Assembly: GCF_017874035.1 (NCBI RefSeq)
Contig: NZ_JAGGKV010000012.1
Coordinates: 1 to 64,000 of the forward strand
Length of the DNA: 64,000 nt
Direction of reading: 5' to 3'
Source: Paenibacillus aceris
GTDB lineage: Bacteria > Bacillota > Bacilli > Paenibacillales > NBRC-103111
Below, in pieces: positions 8,118 to 17,355 of this stretch; positions within the stretch are counted from its first letter, which is position 1, and each line of letters starts with the position of its first letter. Position numbers and translations under genes: made by a program. The notes beneath the pieces were generated by a model. The model was given only the letters and a program-made list of their open reading frames with translations. It ran no database searches and was not told the DNA's origin.

Positions 8118-9128
8118 ATGCTGAAATTAAGTATTCTTGATCAGTCACCGGTATCCACCGGTTTTACGCATAGCGAAGCGCTGCAGCAGACGATTCGGAT
8201 GGCGCAGTTGGCCGACCGTCTCGGCTATACGAGATTCTGGGTGTCGGAGCATCATAACTCGCAGGGCCTCGCCGGTTCCTCGCCAGAGGTGCTGCTGTCG
8301 ACGCTGGCGGCGCGCACAAGCCGCATCAGGCTCGGCTCCGGCGGCGTGCTGCTGCCGCATTACAGCGCCTACAAGGTCGCTGAAAATTTCCGTATGCTCG
8401 AAGCGCTCTATCCGGGGCGCATCGACCTGGGCATCGGGCGCGCACCTGGAGGCACGCCGCATACGGCCAAAGCGCTGAGGGGTGTCAGCGCTGATCTGTT
8501 TGAAGGACTTGAGCGGTTCCCGGCGCAAGTCACGGATCTGCTTGGGTTCCTTACCGATTCGGTGGAACCCGGGCATGTGTTCGAGGGCATTCGTGCCACC
8601 CCCATGGTGGCTGGAGTGCCCCAGGTGTGGCTGCTCGGCTCCACCGGGCAGAGTGGGGTGTACGCCTCGCAGGCAGGCGCAGCGTTCTGCTTCGCGCACT
8701 TCATCAACGGAGCGGGCGGACAGCATGCGGTGCGCAGCTACCGCAGCTCGTTCAGACCGTCCGCGCTCAATGTCGTGCCGCAGGCGACGGTTTGCATCTA
8801 TGTGCTCTGCGCCGATACGCAGGCAGAGGCGGAAGCGTTGGCCGCTTCCATTGATTTGCGCATTTTGCAAATGGAAAAAGGCGAATTCACCGGAGTGAAA
8901 TCGCCCGAAGAAGCGGCTAATTATGTGTACTCGGATTGGGATCATACCCGGGTAAGGGATAATCGGTCCAGGATGATTATCGGCGATCCGGGGCAAGTCA
9001 GGGAGCAAATGCTGAGCCTGGCCGAAAGCTACAAAGTCGATGAGGTCATGGTAGTTGCCGGCGGTTACCTGCCTGAAACAAGGCTGCGAACCATTGAACT
9101 GTTAGCGGAAGCTTTCGGGCTCGCTTAA
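8118..9128 (+). CDS. Luciferase-like (LLM class) flavin-dependent oxidoreductase
   Basis: A 336-residue protein of the bacterial-luciferase-like monooxygenase family, which uses reduced FMN and oxygen. Typical segments are LSILDQSPVSTG at the start, GYTRFWVSEHHNSQGLAGSSPEVLL, RIRLGSGGVLLPHYSAYKVAENFRMLE and PGRIDLGIGRAPGG. This is the MsnO8/YhbW-type subgroup, whose substrates are mostly unknown. The ATG at 8118 follows AAGGAAGGGA; the longer frame upstream overlaps a terminator. It stands alone and converges with the next gene. Confidence 0.9.
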   Translation: MLKLSILDQSPVSTGFTHSEALQQTIRMAQLADRLGYTRFWVSEHHNSQGLAGSSPEVLLSTLAARTSRIRLGSGGVLLPHYSAYKVAENFRMLEALYPGRIDLGIGRAPGGTPHTAKALRGVSADLFEGLERFPAQVTDLLGFLTDSVEPGHVFEGIRATPMVAGVPQVWLLGSTGQSGVYASQAGAAFCFAHFINGAGGQHAVRSYRSSFRPSALNVVPQATVCIYVLCADTQAEAEALAASIDLRILQMEKGEFTGVKSPEEAANYVYSDWDHTRVRDNRSRMIIGDPGQVREQMLSLAESYKVDEVMVVAGGYLPETRLRTIELLAEAFGLA

Positions 9129-9160
9129 TTCAAACAGCGGTCTCATTTTCCTTAATAGGA

Positions 9161-9469
9161 TTAACGATTTCGTTTATTCCTCTTATCGATTTCCTGTGTC
9201 ACGATGAAAGCAAGCTCTTCATTGCCGAAGAGAGACAGCACGCCTAATACAGTGCCGTCTGCGACTTCGCCGGCTTCTTCTTTGGATACCGTTAAATCGA
9301 GAGCTTGCTGGAGAGCGGCATTATTAGGTTGATCCGGGTAAGCGGCATGATAAAGCGCAGCGGGGTCCAGATCATGATTAATACACCACTGGGCAAAAAC
9401 GAGAATCATCATATGCTCCTCGCGTTTATAGTTTTCGATCATCTGTTCTTCTAATTGTTTTTTATTCAT
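9161..9469 (-). CDS. Small conserved-looking hypothetical protein
   Basis: A 102-residue, acidic, probably helical soluble protein (MNKKQLEEQMIENYKREEHMMILVFAQW...). I recognise no domain. The nearest AAGGAG is about 14 bases from the ATG, which is longer than ideal. It is divergent from the IF-3 paralogue, with starts 84 bases apart, so the two share a promoter region. Confidence 0.6.
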   Translation of the reverse strand: MNKKQLEEQMIENYKREEHMMILVFAQWCINHDLDPAALYHAAYPDQPNNAALQQALDLTVSKEEAGEVADGTVLGVLSLFGNEELAFIVTQEIDKRNKRNR

Positions 9470-9553
9470 AATAGCGTAAACATCTCCTTAACTGCCTATT
9501 CCACTTTTCTGGGCGGATGGGTTCATTATAGCGAAAGATCAGGTGCAATCACA

Positions 9554-10039
9554 ATGTTAAAGAATGAGAAAATCAAAGCCTCCGAGGTTCATCTCACTGG
9601 CATCCATGGTGAGGACCTCGGGGTCATGTCAACGAAGGAAGCGCTGCAGATGGCGAAGCAATTGAAGGTCGATTTGGTTTGTACCTCGCTCATGAGCAGC
9701 CCGCCACCGTGTAAACTGATCGGTGCAGGCCAGGCTAAGCAAGAAGCGCTGCAGGAAAAACAACAAGCACGCAAACGTGAGCAAGCGCCGAAAGTCAAGG
9801 AGCTGCGCTTGACGCCGCACATTGAGGATCATGACCTGGAGACGAAGCGCCAGCAAGCTGAGCGGATGCTGCAAGGCGGGGATGCCGTGCAATTAGTTGT
9901 GAAAATTTCCGGCAAAGAAGGCGCACAGGCCAAAGCTTTGCTGGAAGCTTTAGTGAAGGATTTAAGCGCCCATGGGCGTAAGCAAACCGGCATTCAGCTC
10001 AGTGGGAAGCAAGCTTCCGTACAGCTGGATCCTTTATAA
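9554..10039 (+). CDS. Divergent translation initiation factor IF-3 paralogue
   Basis: A 161-residue protein aligning over its length with IF-3. The N-domain is clear (NEKIKASEVHLTGIHGEDLGVMSTKEALQMAK), as are PPPCKLI and the C-domain start VKELRLTPHIEDHDLETKRQQAERMLQGGD. However, the usual DYGK/FR-type stretch after the linker reads GAGQAKQ, and the strongly conserved FRGRE-type motif reads ISGKEG. True infC normally sits with rpmI and rplT, and those genes are absent here. It is probably a second, specialised ribosome-binding factor. The ribosome site is weak (CAGGTG). Confidence 0.8.
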   Translation: MLKNEKIKASEVHLTGIHGEDLGVMSTKEALQMAKQLKVDLVCTSLMSSPPPCKLIGAGQAKQEALQEKQQARKREQAPKVKELRLTPHIEDHDLETKRQQAERMLQGGDAVQLVVKISGKEGAQAKALLEALVKDLSAHGRKQTGIQLSGKQASVQLDPL

Positions 10040-10098
10040 AAAAAGCATGAACACGGCTCCGCTCCGAGAGGGGAGAAGTCGACGTTCATGCTTTTTTC
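10038..10098. terminator. Bidirectional terminator
   Basis: AAAAAAAGCATGAAC and GTTCATGCTTTTTT form a strong stem around a 31-base loop. It can stop both the IF-3 paralogue (plus) and the C39-like gene (minus). Confidence 0.85.
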
Positions 10099-10200
10099 CG
10101 CCTATGCGGGAGGGAAGCCGTTTACGGTGATTAAGAGTCCTTAGAGACTGCTATTTTGGTTAATTTGCGGAGGAAGCAAGCTCAGCGGCCTCGCCTCAAC

Positions 10201-10995
10201 CTAATTCACGGTGATGGCTTGTGAACCCATCAGCTCCCAGACATTTTTGACATCGCTTAATGTATAAGCTTCCTGCTGTCCGGTCATGGGGTCGTTCATA
10301 TACGCGTAATCGTCATCCCAGCCGGTTAAAAGTAAGGCATGCTCCGGTTGATACCACTCCACGAGCCGGTCCTGATCATCCTGCCATTCCAGATCCAGGT
10401 AAGGCGTATCCATATTTTCGGTAGCCCATATCATTGCCGGTTTGCCAGCCGCGATCACGCTTAGCAAATTGTCAAAGGAAGTACCGGTAATATCTTGGAG
10501 ACGACCCGGCAGCAACCGGTTCATTGTGACATAGACGGGCTTATGATAAATGCCATACCCCGCCTCATAAGGGTTGCCGACAAATACATCCTCCGGATTG
10601 CCGCCTACAAAGGCCCCATCGTCATTCTCAGTGGGCATCTCGCCTTTGGGGAGCGCATCAGCCACTTCCTCTTTGGTGACAGGCAGCCCCGCCCAATTCA
10701 AGAGCATGGTGGCTGCTACAGCCTCGCACCCGTTGGGCAGCTCCGGCAGCTGTGAAAGAGCAGGTGCTTGCGTAACCAGATAATGGTGCTCCGCAGGAGC
10801 AGCAGCGTCTGCAGCATTTGCATTCGCATTCGCATCGTCATCAGTATTAGCATTAACGGGCTTAAGGAGGGGGACAGGCGATACAGCCTGTTCGACAGCA
10901 GGCGCAGTGGGCTTGGCCAGTGCCAGGCACATGACGGTCAATAACGCCAAAAGGCTGCACAGTATTTTATTCAGAGAAATCACTTCCGATCCCAA
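10201..10995 (-). CDS. Secreted C39-like cysteine peptidase-family protein
   Basis: A 264-residue protein with a signal-like N-terminus (ILCSLLALLTVMCLALAKP), a low-complexity Asp/Asn/Ala linker (residues 48-68) and a peptidase C39-like domain. Catalytic candidates are Gln82, Cys90 (NGCEAVAATMLLNWAG), His219 (EHALLLTGW) and Asn234/Asp235. Stand-alone domains of this kind occur outside the bacteriocin exporters; the substrate is unknown. The start is uncertain: a TTG at 10995 or GTG at 10983. The signal peptide places it outside the cell or on the membrane. Confidence 0.8.
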   Translation of the reverse strand: MGSEVISLNKILCSLLALLTVMCLALAKPTAPAVEQAVSPVPLLKPVNANTDDDANANANAADAAAPAEHHYLVTQAPALSQLPELPNGCEAVAATMLLNWAGLPVTKEEVADALPKGEMPTENDDGAFVGGNPEDVFVGNPYEAGYGIYHKPVYVTMNRLLPGRLQDITGTSFDNLLSVIAAGKPAMIWATENMDTPYLDLEWQDDQDRLVEWYQPEHALLLTGWDDDYAYMNDPMTGQQEAYTLSDVKNVWELMGSQAITVN

Positions 10996-11228
10996 ACGAT
11001 CTTTTTATTACAACATGGAGAACCGGGAAAAGCAATATGAAGAGCTGGAGACATACATTTATAGCCATGCTGCATAGTCTAGGAAAGCGGGCAGCCTCTT
11101 GAAGCAGGCTCGTCTTTGCAACATTTTACGGCATGAAATCATGTTTAGGGATGACCACGTGAGGCATAAGCTCATACAATAGGGTAAAATGGTATAAAAT
11201 ACCCGGTTGACGGATATGAGGGAAGTTT

Positions 11229-11735
11229 ATGAACAAGCACGAGGATGAGAAGAAGGCGTTAGAGCAGGCGGCTATCGATATTTTTCTTGAGTTATACAAT
11301 GTAAATAACGAGGTTGCGCTGCAGATGGTTCGCCAACAGGAGAAGCCCGATGCGCTACTGGAGGATGCCGATGGCGGGCGGATCGGACTTGAAGTGACGC
11401 ATTTGTTTTACGATACGGAGGAAGCAAGACTGATGATGTCGCGATCCGAACTTACGAAACCAGGGGCAGAGGTGCTGGAGACGTTTATTAAGGTCATTAA
11501 TAATCGGATTGTTAGTAAGGAACTGAAGTTCCAAGATTATTCGCATGATTATCCATGTATGCTGCTCATACGCAATGTTTCGCTGTTGTTTGGGATGTCG
11601 GATGTTCTCAGCCTCAAACATAAGCTGGTTCCGCCAAGCGGACTGTTCACGCAAGTATGGCTGTTGTCCAGGGATTTCACGCCGGATTGGTTATTAATTA
11701 ATCTACATGAAGTTGGCAGCGGAGGGATGAAATGA
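11229..11735 (+). CDS. Hypothetical protein, possible nuclease-fold remnant
   Basis: A 168-residue soluble protein with no family I can name with confidence. The segment PDALLEDADGGRIGLEVTHLF resembles the D...E-x-x core of PD-(D/E)XK folds, but the expected lysine is a threonine, so activity is doubtful. The start is backed by GAGGGAAG. Its stop overlaps the start of the M48 protease gene by four bases, so the two are coupled. Confidence 0.65.
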   Translation: MNKHEDEKKALEQAAIDIFLELYNVNNEVALQMVRQQEKPDALLEDADGGRIGLEVTHLFYDTEEARLMMSRSELTKPGAEVLETFIKVINNRIVSKELKFQDYSHDYPCMLLIRNVSLLFGMSDVLSLKHKLVPPSGLFTQVWLLSRDFTPDWLLINLHEVGSGGMK

Positions 11736-12979
11736 AGCGTCTCTATTTGGGGCTAGGCGCAGCTTTTGGCGTATATGCGATCATCATGATTGTGTACTTA
11801 TTACAAGGAGATTTGTTTCCGATTCCTCATGCACTGGTTGGAACAAGCGCAGACCCGCATACGTTCATGACGGTAGAGGAGATAAACAAAGCCGAATCAT
11901 TGTCACGCATCCGATCTTTAGCCTATTTCCTGAGCTCTCCGCTGCAAATCGGATTGATTCTGCTGCTTCTAGGCGTAGCTGTCACGATTCGAAGCTTTGC
12001 TGAAAAGCTGTTTAGAGCCTCCTTCCTGCAAATGGTCGTTTTTGTACTTCTGTTTATTTTGTTGATGGACGTGCTGTTCTTGCCGGTGGATTATTTTTTG
12101 TTCAAAGTCGACCAAGCCTATGGGGTATCGACGGAGACGCTGGCCATCTTCTGGGGGGATCATGGGAAAGATTTTCTACTGAACGCTGTAGGGACGATTG
12201 TGATGGTCTGGATATTCAGACTGGTGCTAAAATGGAGCCCAAACCGGTGGTGGTTCTGGTTCTGGTTGTTATCCGTTCCGCTGATTCTGTTCGTCACCTT
12301 TATTCAACCTGTTGTGCTCGATCCCTTGTATAATGATTTCAAGCCGCTTCAGGATCAAGAGCTCAAGGCGCAAATTCTTCAGCTTGCAGCACAATCGCAC
12401 ATTCCGGCCAAGCAGGTTTATGAGGTCAATATGTCCGAGAGGACGAACACGATTAACGCATATGTTAATGGAATTGGCGGCAACGCCCGAATCGTGCTGT
12501 GGGATACGACGCTGAAAAAGCTGCAGCCCGATGAGATTTTAACGGTGATGGCGCATGAAATGGGACACTATGTAGAGAAGCATATCTACCTCGGCATTGC
12601 CTACGGAATCGCACTCAGCTTTGTTGGTTTATGGCTTGCTTTTCACGCTTACCGTTTTTTCCTGAAACGCTGGGGCTCTAGATGGGGCATCAGGGGAGAA
12701 AATGATTTAGCGGCGCTGCCCGTATTGCTGCTCCTTATTACGCTCATGAGCTTTGTCTCCGCACCAGCGCAAAATGCGTTCTCGAGGGTGATCGAGCATC
12801 GGGCAGATGTGTATGCGATGAAAATGACAGGAGACGGCAGCGCCGCCATTCGCGCTTTTCAGCAAATTGCCAAAGAAAATTTAAGCCCGGTCACACAGCC
12901 GAAGCTGGTTCAGTGGTTTCGCGGTTCGCACCCGGCGATTATGGATCGGATCCTGTATTTTGAACAATTTGAACGATAA
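11732..12979 (+). CDS. M48 family zinc metalloprotease (Ste24/CAAX-protease type)
   Basis: A 415-residue membrane protease. It has several N-terminal helices, the HEMGH zinc motif (His275, Glu276, His279), two more helices, and EHRAD with the third ligand Glu355. The layout matches Ste24-type proteases, which cut substrates at the membrane and take part in membrane-protein quality control. The 4-base ATGA overlap with the preceding gene suggests a two-gene operon, closed by a terminator. Confidence 0.9.
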   Translation: MKRLYLGLGAAFGVYAIIMIVYLLQGDLFPIPHALVGTSADPHTFMTVEEINKAESLSRIRSLAYFLSSPLQIGLILLLLGVAVTIRSFAEKLFRASFLQMVVFVLLFILLMDVLFLPVDYFLFKVDQAYGVSTETLAIFWGDHGKDFLLNAVGTIVMVWIFRLVLKWSPNRWWFWFWLLSVPLILFVTFIQPVVLDPLYNDFKPLQDQELKAQILQLAAQSHIPAKQVYEVNMSERTNTINAYVNGIGGNARIVLWDTTLKKLQPDEILTVMAHEMGHYVEKHIYLGIAYGIALSFVGLWLAFHAYRFFLKRWGSRWGIRGENDLAALPVLLLLITLMSFVSAPAQNAFSRVIEHRADVYAMKMTGDGSAAIRAFQQIAKENLSPVTQPKLVQWFRGSHPAIMDRILYFEQFER

Positions 12980-12994
12980 TTCCATATTGTTAAC

Positions 12995-13045
12995 TAGCGT
13001 TAGAACTCCTGGAAATTCTCGGGAGGGCTAACGCTTTCTGCTTTT
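12995..13045 (+). terminator. Terminator after the M48 protease gene
   Basis: AGCGTTAG pairs with CTAACGCT with further internal pairing (CTCCTGG...CGGGAG), followed by TTCTGCTTTTCT. Confidence 0.7.
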
Positions 13046-13050
13046 CTATA

Positions 13051-13080
13051 TTGACAAAGCAAGCATTTGGTTACTAAGAT
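13051..13080 (+). promoter_or_regulatory. Sigma-A type promoter of the AraC sensor-regulator gene
   Basis: TTGACA (13051-13056) and TAAGAT (13075-13080) are separated by 18 bases. They lie just upstream of the AGGAGG (13111) and TTG start (13124). Confidence 0.6.
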
Positions 13081-13123
13081 AAAATCTAGTCTGCTTCAAA
13101 GAAGAGAGTTAGGAGGAACTTTA

Positions 13124-15343
13124 TTGAAAGGGTTTACAAATAGACCGTTTTTTAACCGTTCCTTATTTCGAAAGCAGCTGCTATCGTATTTCGTAACGGT
13201 ACTTATCCCGACTCTCATGATTGTGTCTGTCTATTCGTATACGATCAGTGAGGATTTGAAAACCCAGATCGAGCAAGCTTCCGATAGCAGCGTACAACGT
13301 GTATCTAAAAATATTGAAACGCTAGTCGATCAGATTAATTATTTTTCCCTTCAGCTATCGTTTTTGCCGGACATGAACAGGATGCTGCAAGATCCAGGGG
13401 CTTTTACCGTATATGATTACTATCAGCTCAAGGAGCAGATGCGCAATCAGGTTGTTTCGAATAAATTATTTAACTCCGTTTACATATACACCTCTTTGAA
13501 TGGTAGATTCATGACCTCGAACGAGGGGCTCTTTGACGCCGCCACCTTTTTTGACAAGCCGGTACTGGAGCAGATTCAGCTGCATAACAATGAAACTTTC
13601 TGGTATCAGGTGAGAGATGAGTACATTACCTTCTATAAAGCTTTGCCGGTAACGGCGGCCAAACCGCTCGGAACGCTTGTCATTAACATCCAGAAGGGTT
13701 TGTTTCTAAGCACCATACACAATTTGAATTATGGCGCCGATCAACGAATCTTCCTTGTCGACAGCAACTCTCATGTCATTTCCCCGTATAGCACAGAGGA
13801 AAACAATGCGATTAATCAACTCATGGCCGGGAAGGCATCGATTCCGTCTGAGCCTATGCAGAAAATTCATATCGATCGGCATACTTATTTCGCCCATACG
13901 CAAGCCGTAAAGGGGAACGGTTGGACGATTGTGAACTTGATTCCGTATGAGCTCTATAAAGAGCGGCTGTTCGAAAAAATGTCCAAGCTTCTAATCATTG
14001 TGCTTGCCGTCTTTCTCATTGGTTTGGCGATTGCGTACGCCTTTGCCGTTAAGATGTACAATCCATGGAAAAAAATCATTGAGGTGTTGTCCTTTTCTGG
14101 AGATAACAAACACGCCGCCGATGAATTTTCCCTGGTTAGCGGTGCGATCAGCTCTATGATGGATACGATGAAGCAAAACGAGCCGGTGATGAAGGCGCAT
14201 CTCATCTCGGATATTTTACGCAACAACATGACGGATAAAAGCACTATTTCCGGCAGGTTGGAGCAGGTAGGCTTATCGTTTCACGAGCCGAACTATGGGG
14301 TGATCGTCGCGGTTTTTGATGCCATGCGCCAAGAAGACGCGGAAGATCCCCAGCGCAAACTGGTCATTTACAGCATGGTGTCGGAGACACTGAAAAAATA
14401 TGTGCCGGCTGAAGGTACGATTCTGGATGGCAGTAAGCTGGGCTTTATCGTCAATCTGCAGCAAAGCAGTTGGGATAGCGACTTACGGGCGTTGATCGAG
14501 CTAGCCTATGTCGAAATGAATTCGGTTGCCCAGGAGCAGCTGAATGTTTCCCTCCAATTGATCGTTAGCGAAATAGGATCTTCTGAACGGCTTCATGTCG
14601 CTTATGAGCAGATCCGCCGAATTTTGCATTATAAAGCGGTTATTAACCGCAATGATGTGGTGTTTGCTCAGGACCACCAGAGCGAATTAAAGTTTGTGTA
14701 CCCGATGCTGCTGCAGAAGCAGCTCATTCATTCGGTCACTACGATGAACAGGGAGAAAGCCGCTCAATGTGTGGCCGACTTGTTCGAGCAATATTTATAC
14801 AAATCGAAGTACCCGCTTGAGAAGCTGCAGGGCATGATCGTCGTTCTGATGAGCAGTGTGCTCAACGAGCTGCTGAAGGAAGGCCACGATATTGGACGCC
14901 TGCATGAGGAAGTCGATATTTTCAAGCTGAATGAATGCCAAAATAATGATGAGCTGCATCAATTTATGATGTCGCGTATCAGTACCATTATTGCTTTCCT
15001 AGAATCCCTGCAGGACAGACAGGTCACGAATCTTCACGTCTCGAAAACGATTGCTTACATGGAACAGCGGTTTGCAAGCAATATCTCCATTGCGGACATT
15101 GCTGATCACATCGGGGTGAGCAGCGGACATCTGAGCCGGACGTTTAAAGCGGAAATGGGGAAATCGATGCTTGAATATTTAACGGAGTACCGCATCATGA
15201 AAAGCAAAGAGCTGCTGAGCAGCCGCAGCGATTCCCTGCATGAGATCTGTCAGGCAGTGGGCTATAACGATGTGCAGAGCTTTATCCGTTTTTTTAAGAA
15301 ATATGAAGGCATGACGCCTGGCGAGTATCGAAAAAGCATCTAG
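13124..15343 (+). CDS. AraC-family regulator with membrane sensor domain (YesN-like)
   Basis: A 739-residue regulator: one membrane helix near residues 17-40, an extracellular Cache-like sensor of about 245 residues, a second helix near 289-311, a middle region, and a C-terminal AraC double helix-turn-helix (about 640-739) ending GMTPGEYRKSI. Such proteins sense a sugar outside the cell and activate the neighbouring importer. The start is the TTG at 13124, seven bases after AGGAGG. It directly precedes the LplBCA-type transporter, which is its likely target. Confidence 0.9.
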   Translation: MKGFTNRPFFNRSLFRKQLLSYFVTVLIPTLMIVSVYSYTISEDLKTQIEQASDSSVQRVSKNIETLVDQINYFSLQLSFLPDMNRMLQDPGAFTVYDYYQLKEQMRNQVVSNKLFNSVYIYTSLNGRFMTSNEGLFDAATFFDKPVLEQIQLHNNETFWYQVRDEYITFYKALPVTAAKPLGTLVINIQKGLFLSTIHNLNYGADQRIFLVDSNSHVISPYSTEENNAINQLMAGKASIPSEPMQKIHIDRHTYFAHTQAVKGNGWTIVNLIPYELYKERLFEKMSKLLIIVLAVFLIGLAIAYAFAVKMYNPWKKIIEVLSFSGDNKHAADEFSLVSGAISSMMDTMKQNEPVMKAHLISDILRNNMTDKSTISGRLEQVGLSFHEPNYGVIVAVFDAMRQEDAEDPQRKLVIYSMVSETLKKYVPAEGTILDGSKLGFIVNLQQSSWDSDLRALIELAYVEMNSVAQEQLNVSLQLIVSEIGSSERLHVAYEQIRRILHYKAVINRNDVVFAQDHQSELKFVYPMLLQKQLIHSVTTMNREKAAQCVADLFEQYLYKSKYPLEKLQGMIVVLMSSVLNELLKEGHDIGRLHEEVDIFKLNECQNNDELHQFMMSRISTIIAFLESLQDRQVTNLHVSKTIAYMEQRFASNISIADIADHIGVSSGHLSRTFKAEMGKSMLEYLTEYRIMKSKELLSSRSDSLHEICQAVGYNDVQSFIRFFKKYEGMTPGEYRKSI

Positions 15344-15392
15344 AAAAACTGATATTCATTCGAAATTTATAACATCAGGCGTGCGATGATCA

Positions 15393-15431
15393 TAAAATCC
15401 TCATGTTTATTGCAAACTGAGGATTTTTTTA
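15393..15431 (+). terminator. Terminator between the regulator and the ABC transporter
   Basis: AAATCCTCA and TGAGGATTT flank a 14-base loop, followed by seven T. It separates transcription of the regulator from the transporter operon. Confidence 0.85.
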
Positions 15432-15504
15432 ATGCTCTTTTCCGGCTAGGATGAAAGCGTACACATTAAACCGTGTGACGCTCGGCGAAAGGAGGAGACG
15501 CTAG

Positions 15505-16455
15505 TTGGAAAATCGGTTCGAAGCATCAAGGAGTTCACAGATAACCCCTGTAGCACATACGAGGCCGTCGGCTTTTATCAAATTATTTCATAAACATAAG
15601 TACTACTATTTACTTTTGCTTCCAGGCATCATTTATTTCATTATCTTTAAATACATCCCAATGGGCGGGATCATGATCGCTTTTCAAGATTTTAAAATTG
15701 CCGGGAGCATGTTCACGAGCCCTTGGGTGGGGCTGAAATGGTTCCGCATCCTATTCGAATCGCCTGATTTTTGGGTAGCTTTGAAAAATACGGTCATCAT
15801 TTCTTTGTATAAGCTCGTATTCAATTTCCCTGCACCTATTATTTTGGCGTTATTGTTAAATGAAGTCTTGAGCGGCACATTCAAACGGATCGTTCAGACC
15901 ATCGTATACTTCCCGCATTTCGTATCTTGGGTAGTGTTAGGGGGCATCCTGTTCTCCGTGTTCTCGGTGGATACGGGATTGCTAAAGCTTCTGGGATTCT
16001 CGTCGTCCCCGATGATGAATCCGGATGCGTTCAGAGGATTTCTCGTCGGTTCGGAGATGTGGAAAGAGGCAGGCTGGGGCACGGTCATCTACTTGGCGGC
16101 CATTGCCGGTGTTAACCCGGAGCTGTATGAGGCGGCAAGAATGGACGGAGCTAACCGCTTTCAGCTCGTTCGCCACATCACACTGCCGAGCATTGCATCG
16201 ACGATCGTTGTACTTCTCATTTTGCGTACAGGTCAAATTCTGAATGCAGGCTTCGATCAAATCTTTATTTTGTATAATCCGCTCGTGTACAATGTTTCGG
16301 ACATCTTAGACACGTATGTGTATCGCGTAGGGCTAACAATGGGCAGATATTCATTTGCTGCAGCTGCAGGTCTGTTTCAATCAGTAGTAGGCTTAATTAT
16401 GTTGTTGACGACGAATTGGCTTGTTAGACGCATGGGAGAACGAGGACTTTGGTGA
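15505..16455 (+). CDS. ABC sugar importer permease, LplB type
   Basis: A 316-residue inner-membrane permease with about six helices and the EAA loop YEAARMDGANRFQLVRHITLPSI, which docks the ATPase. It follows the LplB/YtcP group used by Paenibacillus for oligosaccharides. TTG start after AAAGGAGGAG. It is the first of four genes (permease, permease, binding protein, sulfatase). No ATPase gene is present, as is usual where a shared MsmX-type ATPase serves many importers. Confidence 0.93.
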   Translation: MENRFEASRSSQITPVAHTRPSAFIKLFHKHKYYYLLLLPGIIYFIIFKYIPMGGIMIAFQDFKIAGSMFTSPWVGLKWFRILFESPDFWVALKNTVIISLYKLVFNFPAPIILALLLNEVLSGTFKRIVQTIVYFPHFVSWVVLGGILFSVFSVDTGLLKLLGFSSSPMMNPDAFRGFLVGSEMWKEAGWGTVIYLAAIAGVNPELYEAARMDGANRFQLVRHITLPSIASTIVVLLILRTGQILNAGFDQIFILYNPLVYNVSDILDTYVYRVGLTMGRYSFAAAAGLFQSVVGLIMLLTTNWLVRRMGERGLW

Positions 16456-16465
16456 GGATGAGCAT

Positions 16466-17329
16466 ATGATCAAAAAAAATATAGGTGAACGTGTTTTTGA
16501 ATGGAGCAACTATGTGTTTTTAACGCTGCTAAGCGTTGTCACTTTTTATCCTTTATGGCATGAAATATCCATCTCCTTAAGCTCGGCGGCGGGAGCCATG
16601 AGGGGCGGACTCTTTCTATGGCCGAGAGGGTTCACCTTGGAAGCCTACGGTTCCGTTCTTTCATCGAGCTTTATATGGTTAGCTTATCGCAATAGTATTA
16701 TCGTTGCTGTGTTAGGCACCGTGATGCACGTCTTATTTACGGCAACGACGGCTTACCCTTTGAACAGAAAAAGCTTGCCAGGTGTTAAAGTGCTGACGTT
16801 TCTCATCATTTTCACCATGCTATTTGGCGGTGGATTAATTCCGACTTATTTGCTGGTCAAAAGCCTAGGAATGGTGAACACATTGTGGGCGTTAATGATT
16901 CCCGGCTTAATTTCGGCGTTCAACGTCATTGTGATGCAGAGCTTTATGAGGACGATCCCCGAGGAGCTGGAGGAGTCTGCCACGATGGATGGCGCGAATC
17001 CGCTGCGCATTTTCTTCACCATGATCTTGCCGCTCTGTAAACCCGTACTCGCGACAATTGCGCTGTGGGAATGCGTTGCGTTATGGAATAACTTCATGCA
17101 GGCGCTGATTTATTTAAATAAAAAATCGCTATTTACGCTTCCTCTGCTGCTCAAAGAAATTATCGCCGGACAGCAGCTGGCAGCTCAAACGGGTCAGTTT
17201 ACCGTATTCTCGGCAGAGTCAGCGATAGCCGCAACCGTTATTTTGTCCATATTACCTATTCTTGCCGTATATCCGTATATGCAAAAATACTTCATGAAAG
17301 GCACCATGCTCGGTTCCGTCAAATCTTAA
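16466..17329 (+). CDS. ABC sugar importer permease, LplC type
   Basis: A 287-residue partner permease. It has an N-terminal helix (VFLTLLSVVTFYPLWHEI), further helices, and the EAA loop EELEESATMDGANPLRIFFTMILPLCKP. It ends in the family tail YPYMQKYFMKGTMLGSVKS. The ATG at 16466 is chosen over an earlier in-frame start inside the upstream gene because GGTGAGG precedes it. Together with the preceding permease it forms the membrane channel. Confidence 0.93.
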   Translation: MIKKNIGERVFEWSNYVFLTLLSVVTFYPLWHEISISLSSAAGAMRGGLFLWPRGFTLEAYGSVLSSSFIWLAYRNSIIVAVLGTVMHVLFTATTAYPLNRKSLPGVKVLTFLIIFTMLFGGGLIPTYLLVKSLGMVNTLWALMIPGLISAFNVIVMQSFMRTIPEELEESATMDGANPLRIFFTMILPLCKPVLATIALWECVALWNNFMQALIYLNKKSLFTLPLLLKEIIAGQQLAAQTGQFTVFSAESAIAATVILSILPILAVYPYMQKYFMKGTMLGSVKS

Positions 17330-17355
17330 CTTGAACATTATGGAGGGGTCTTCCT

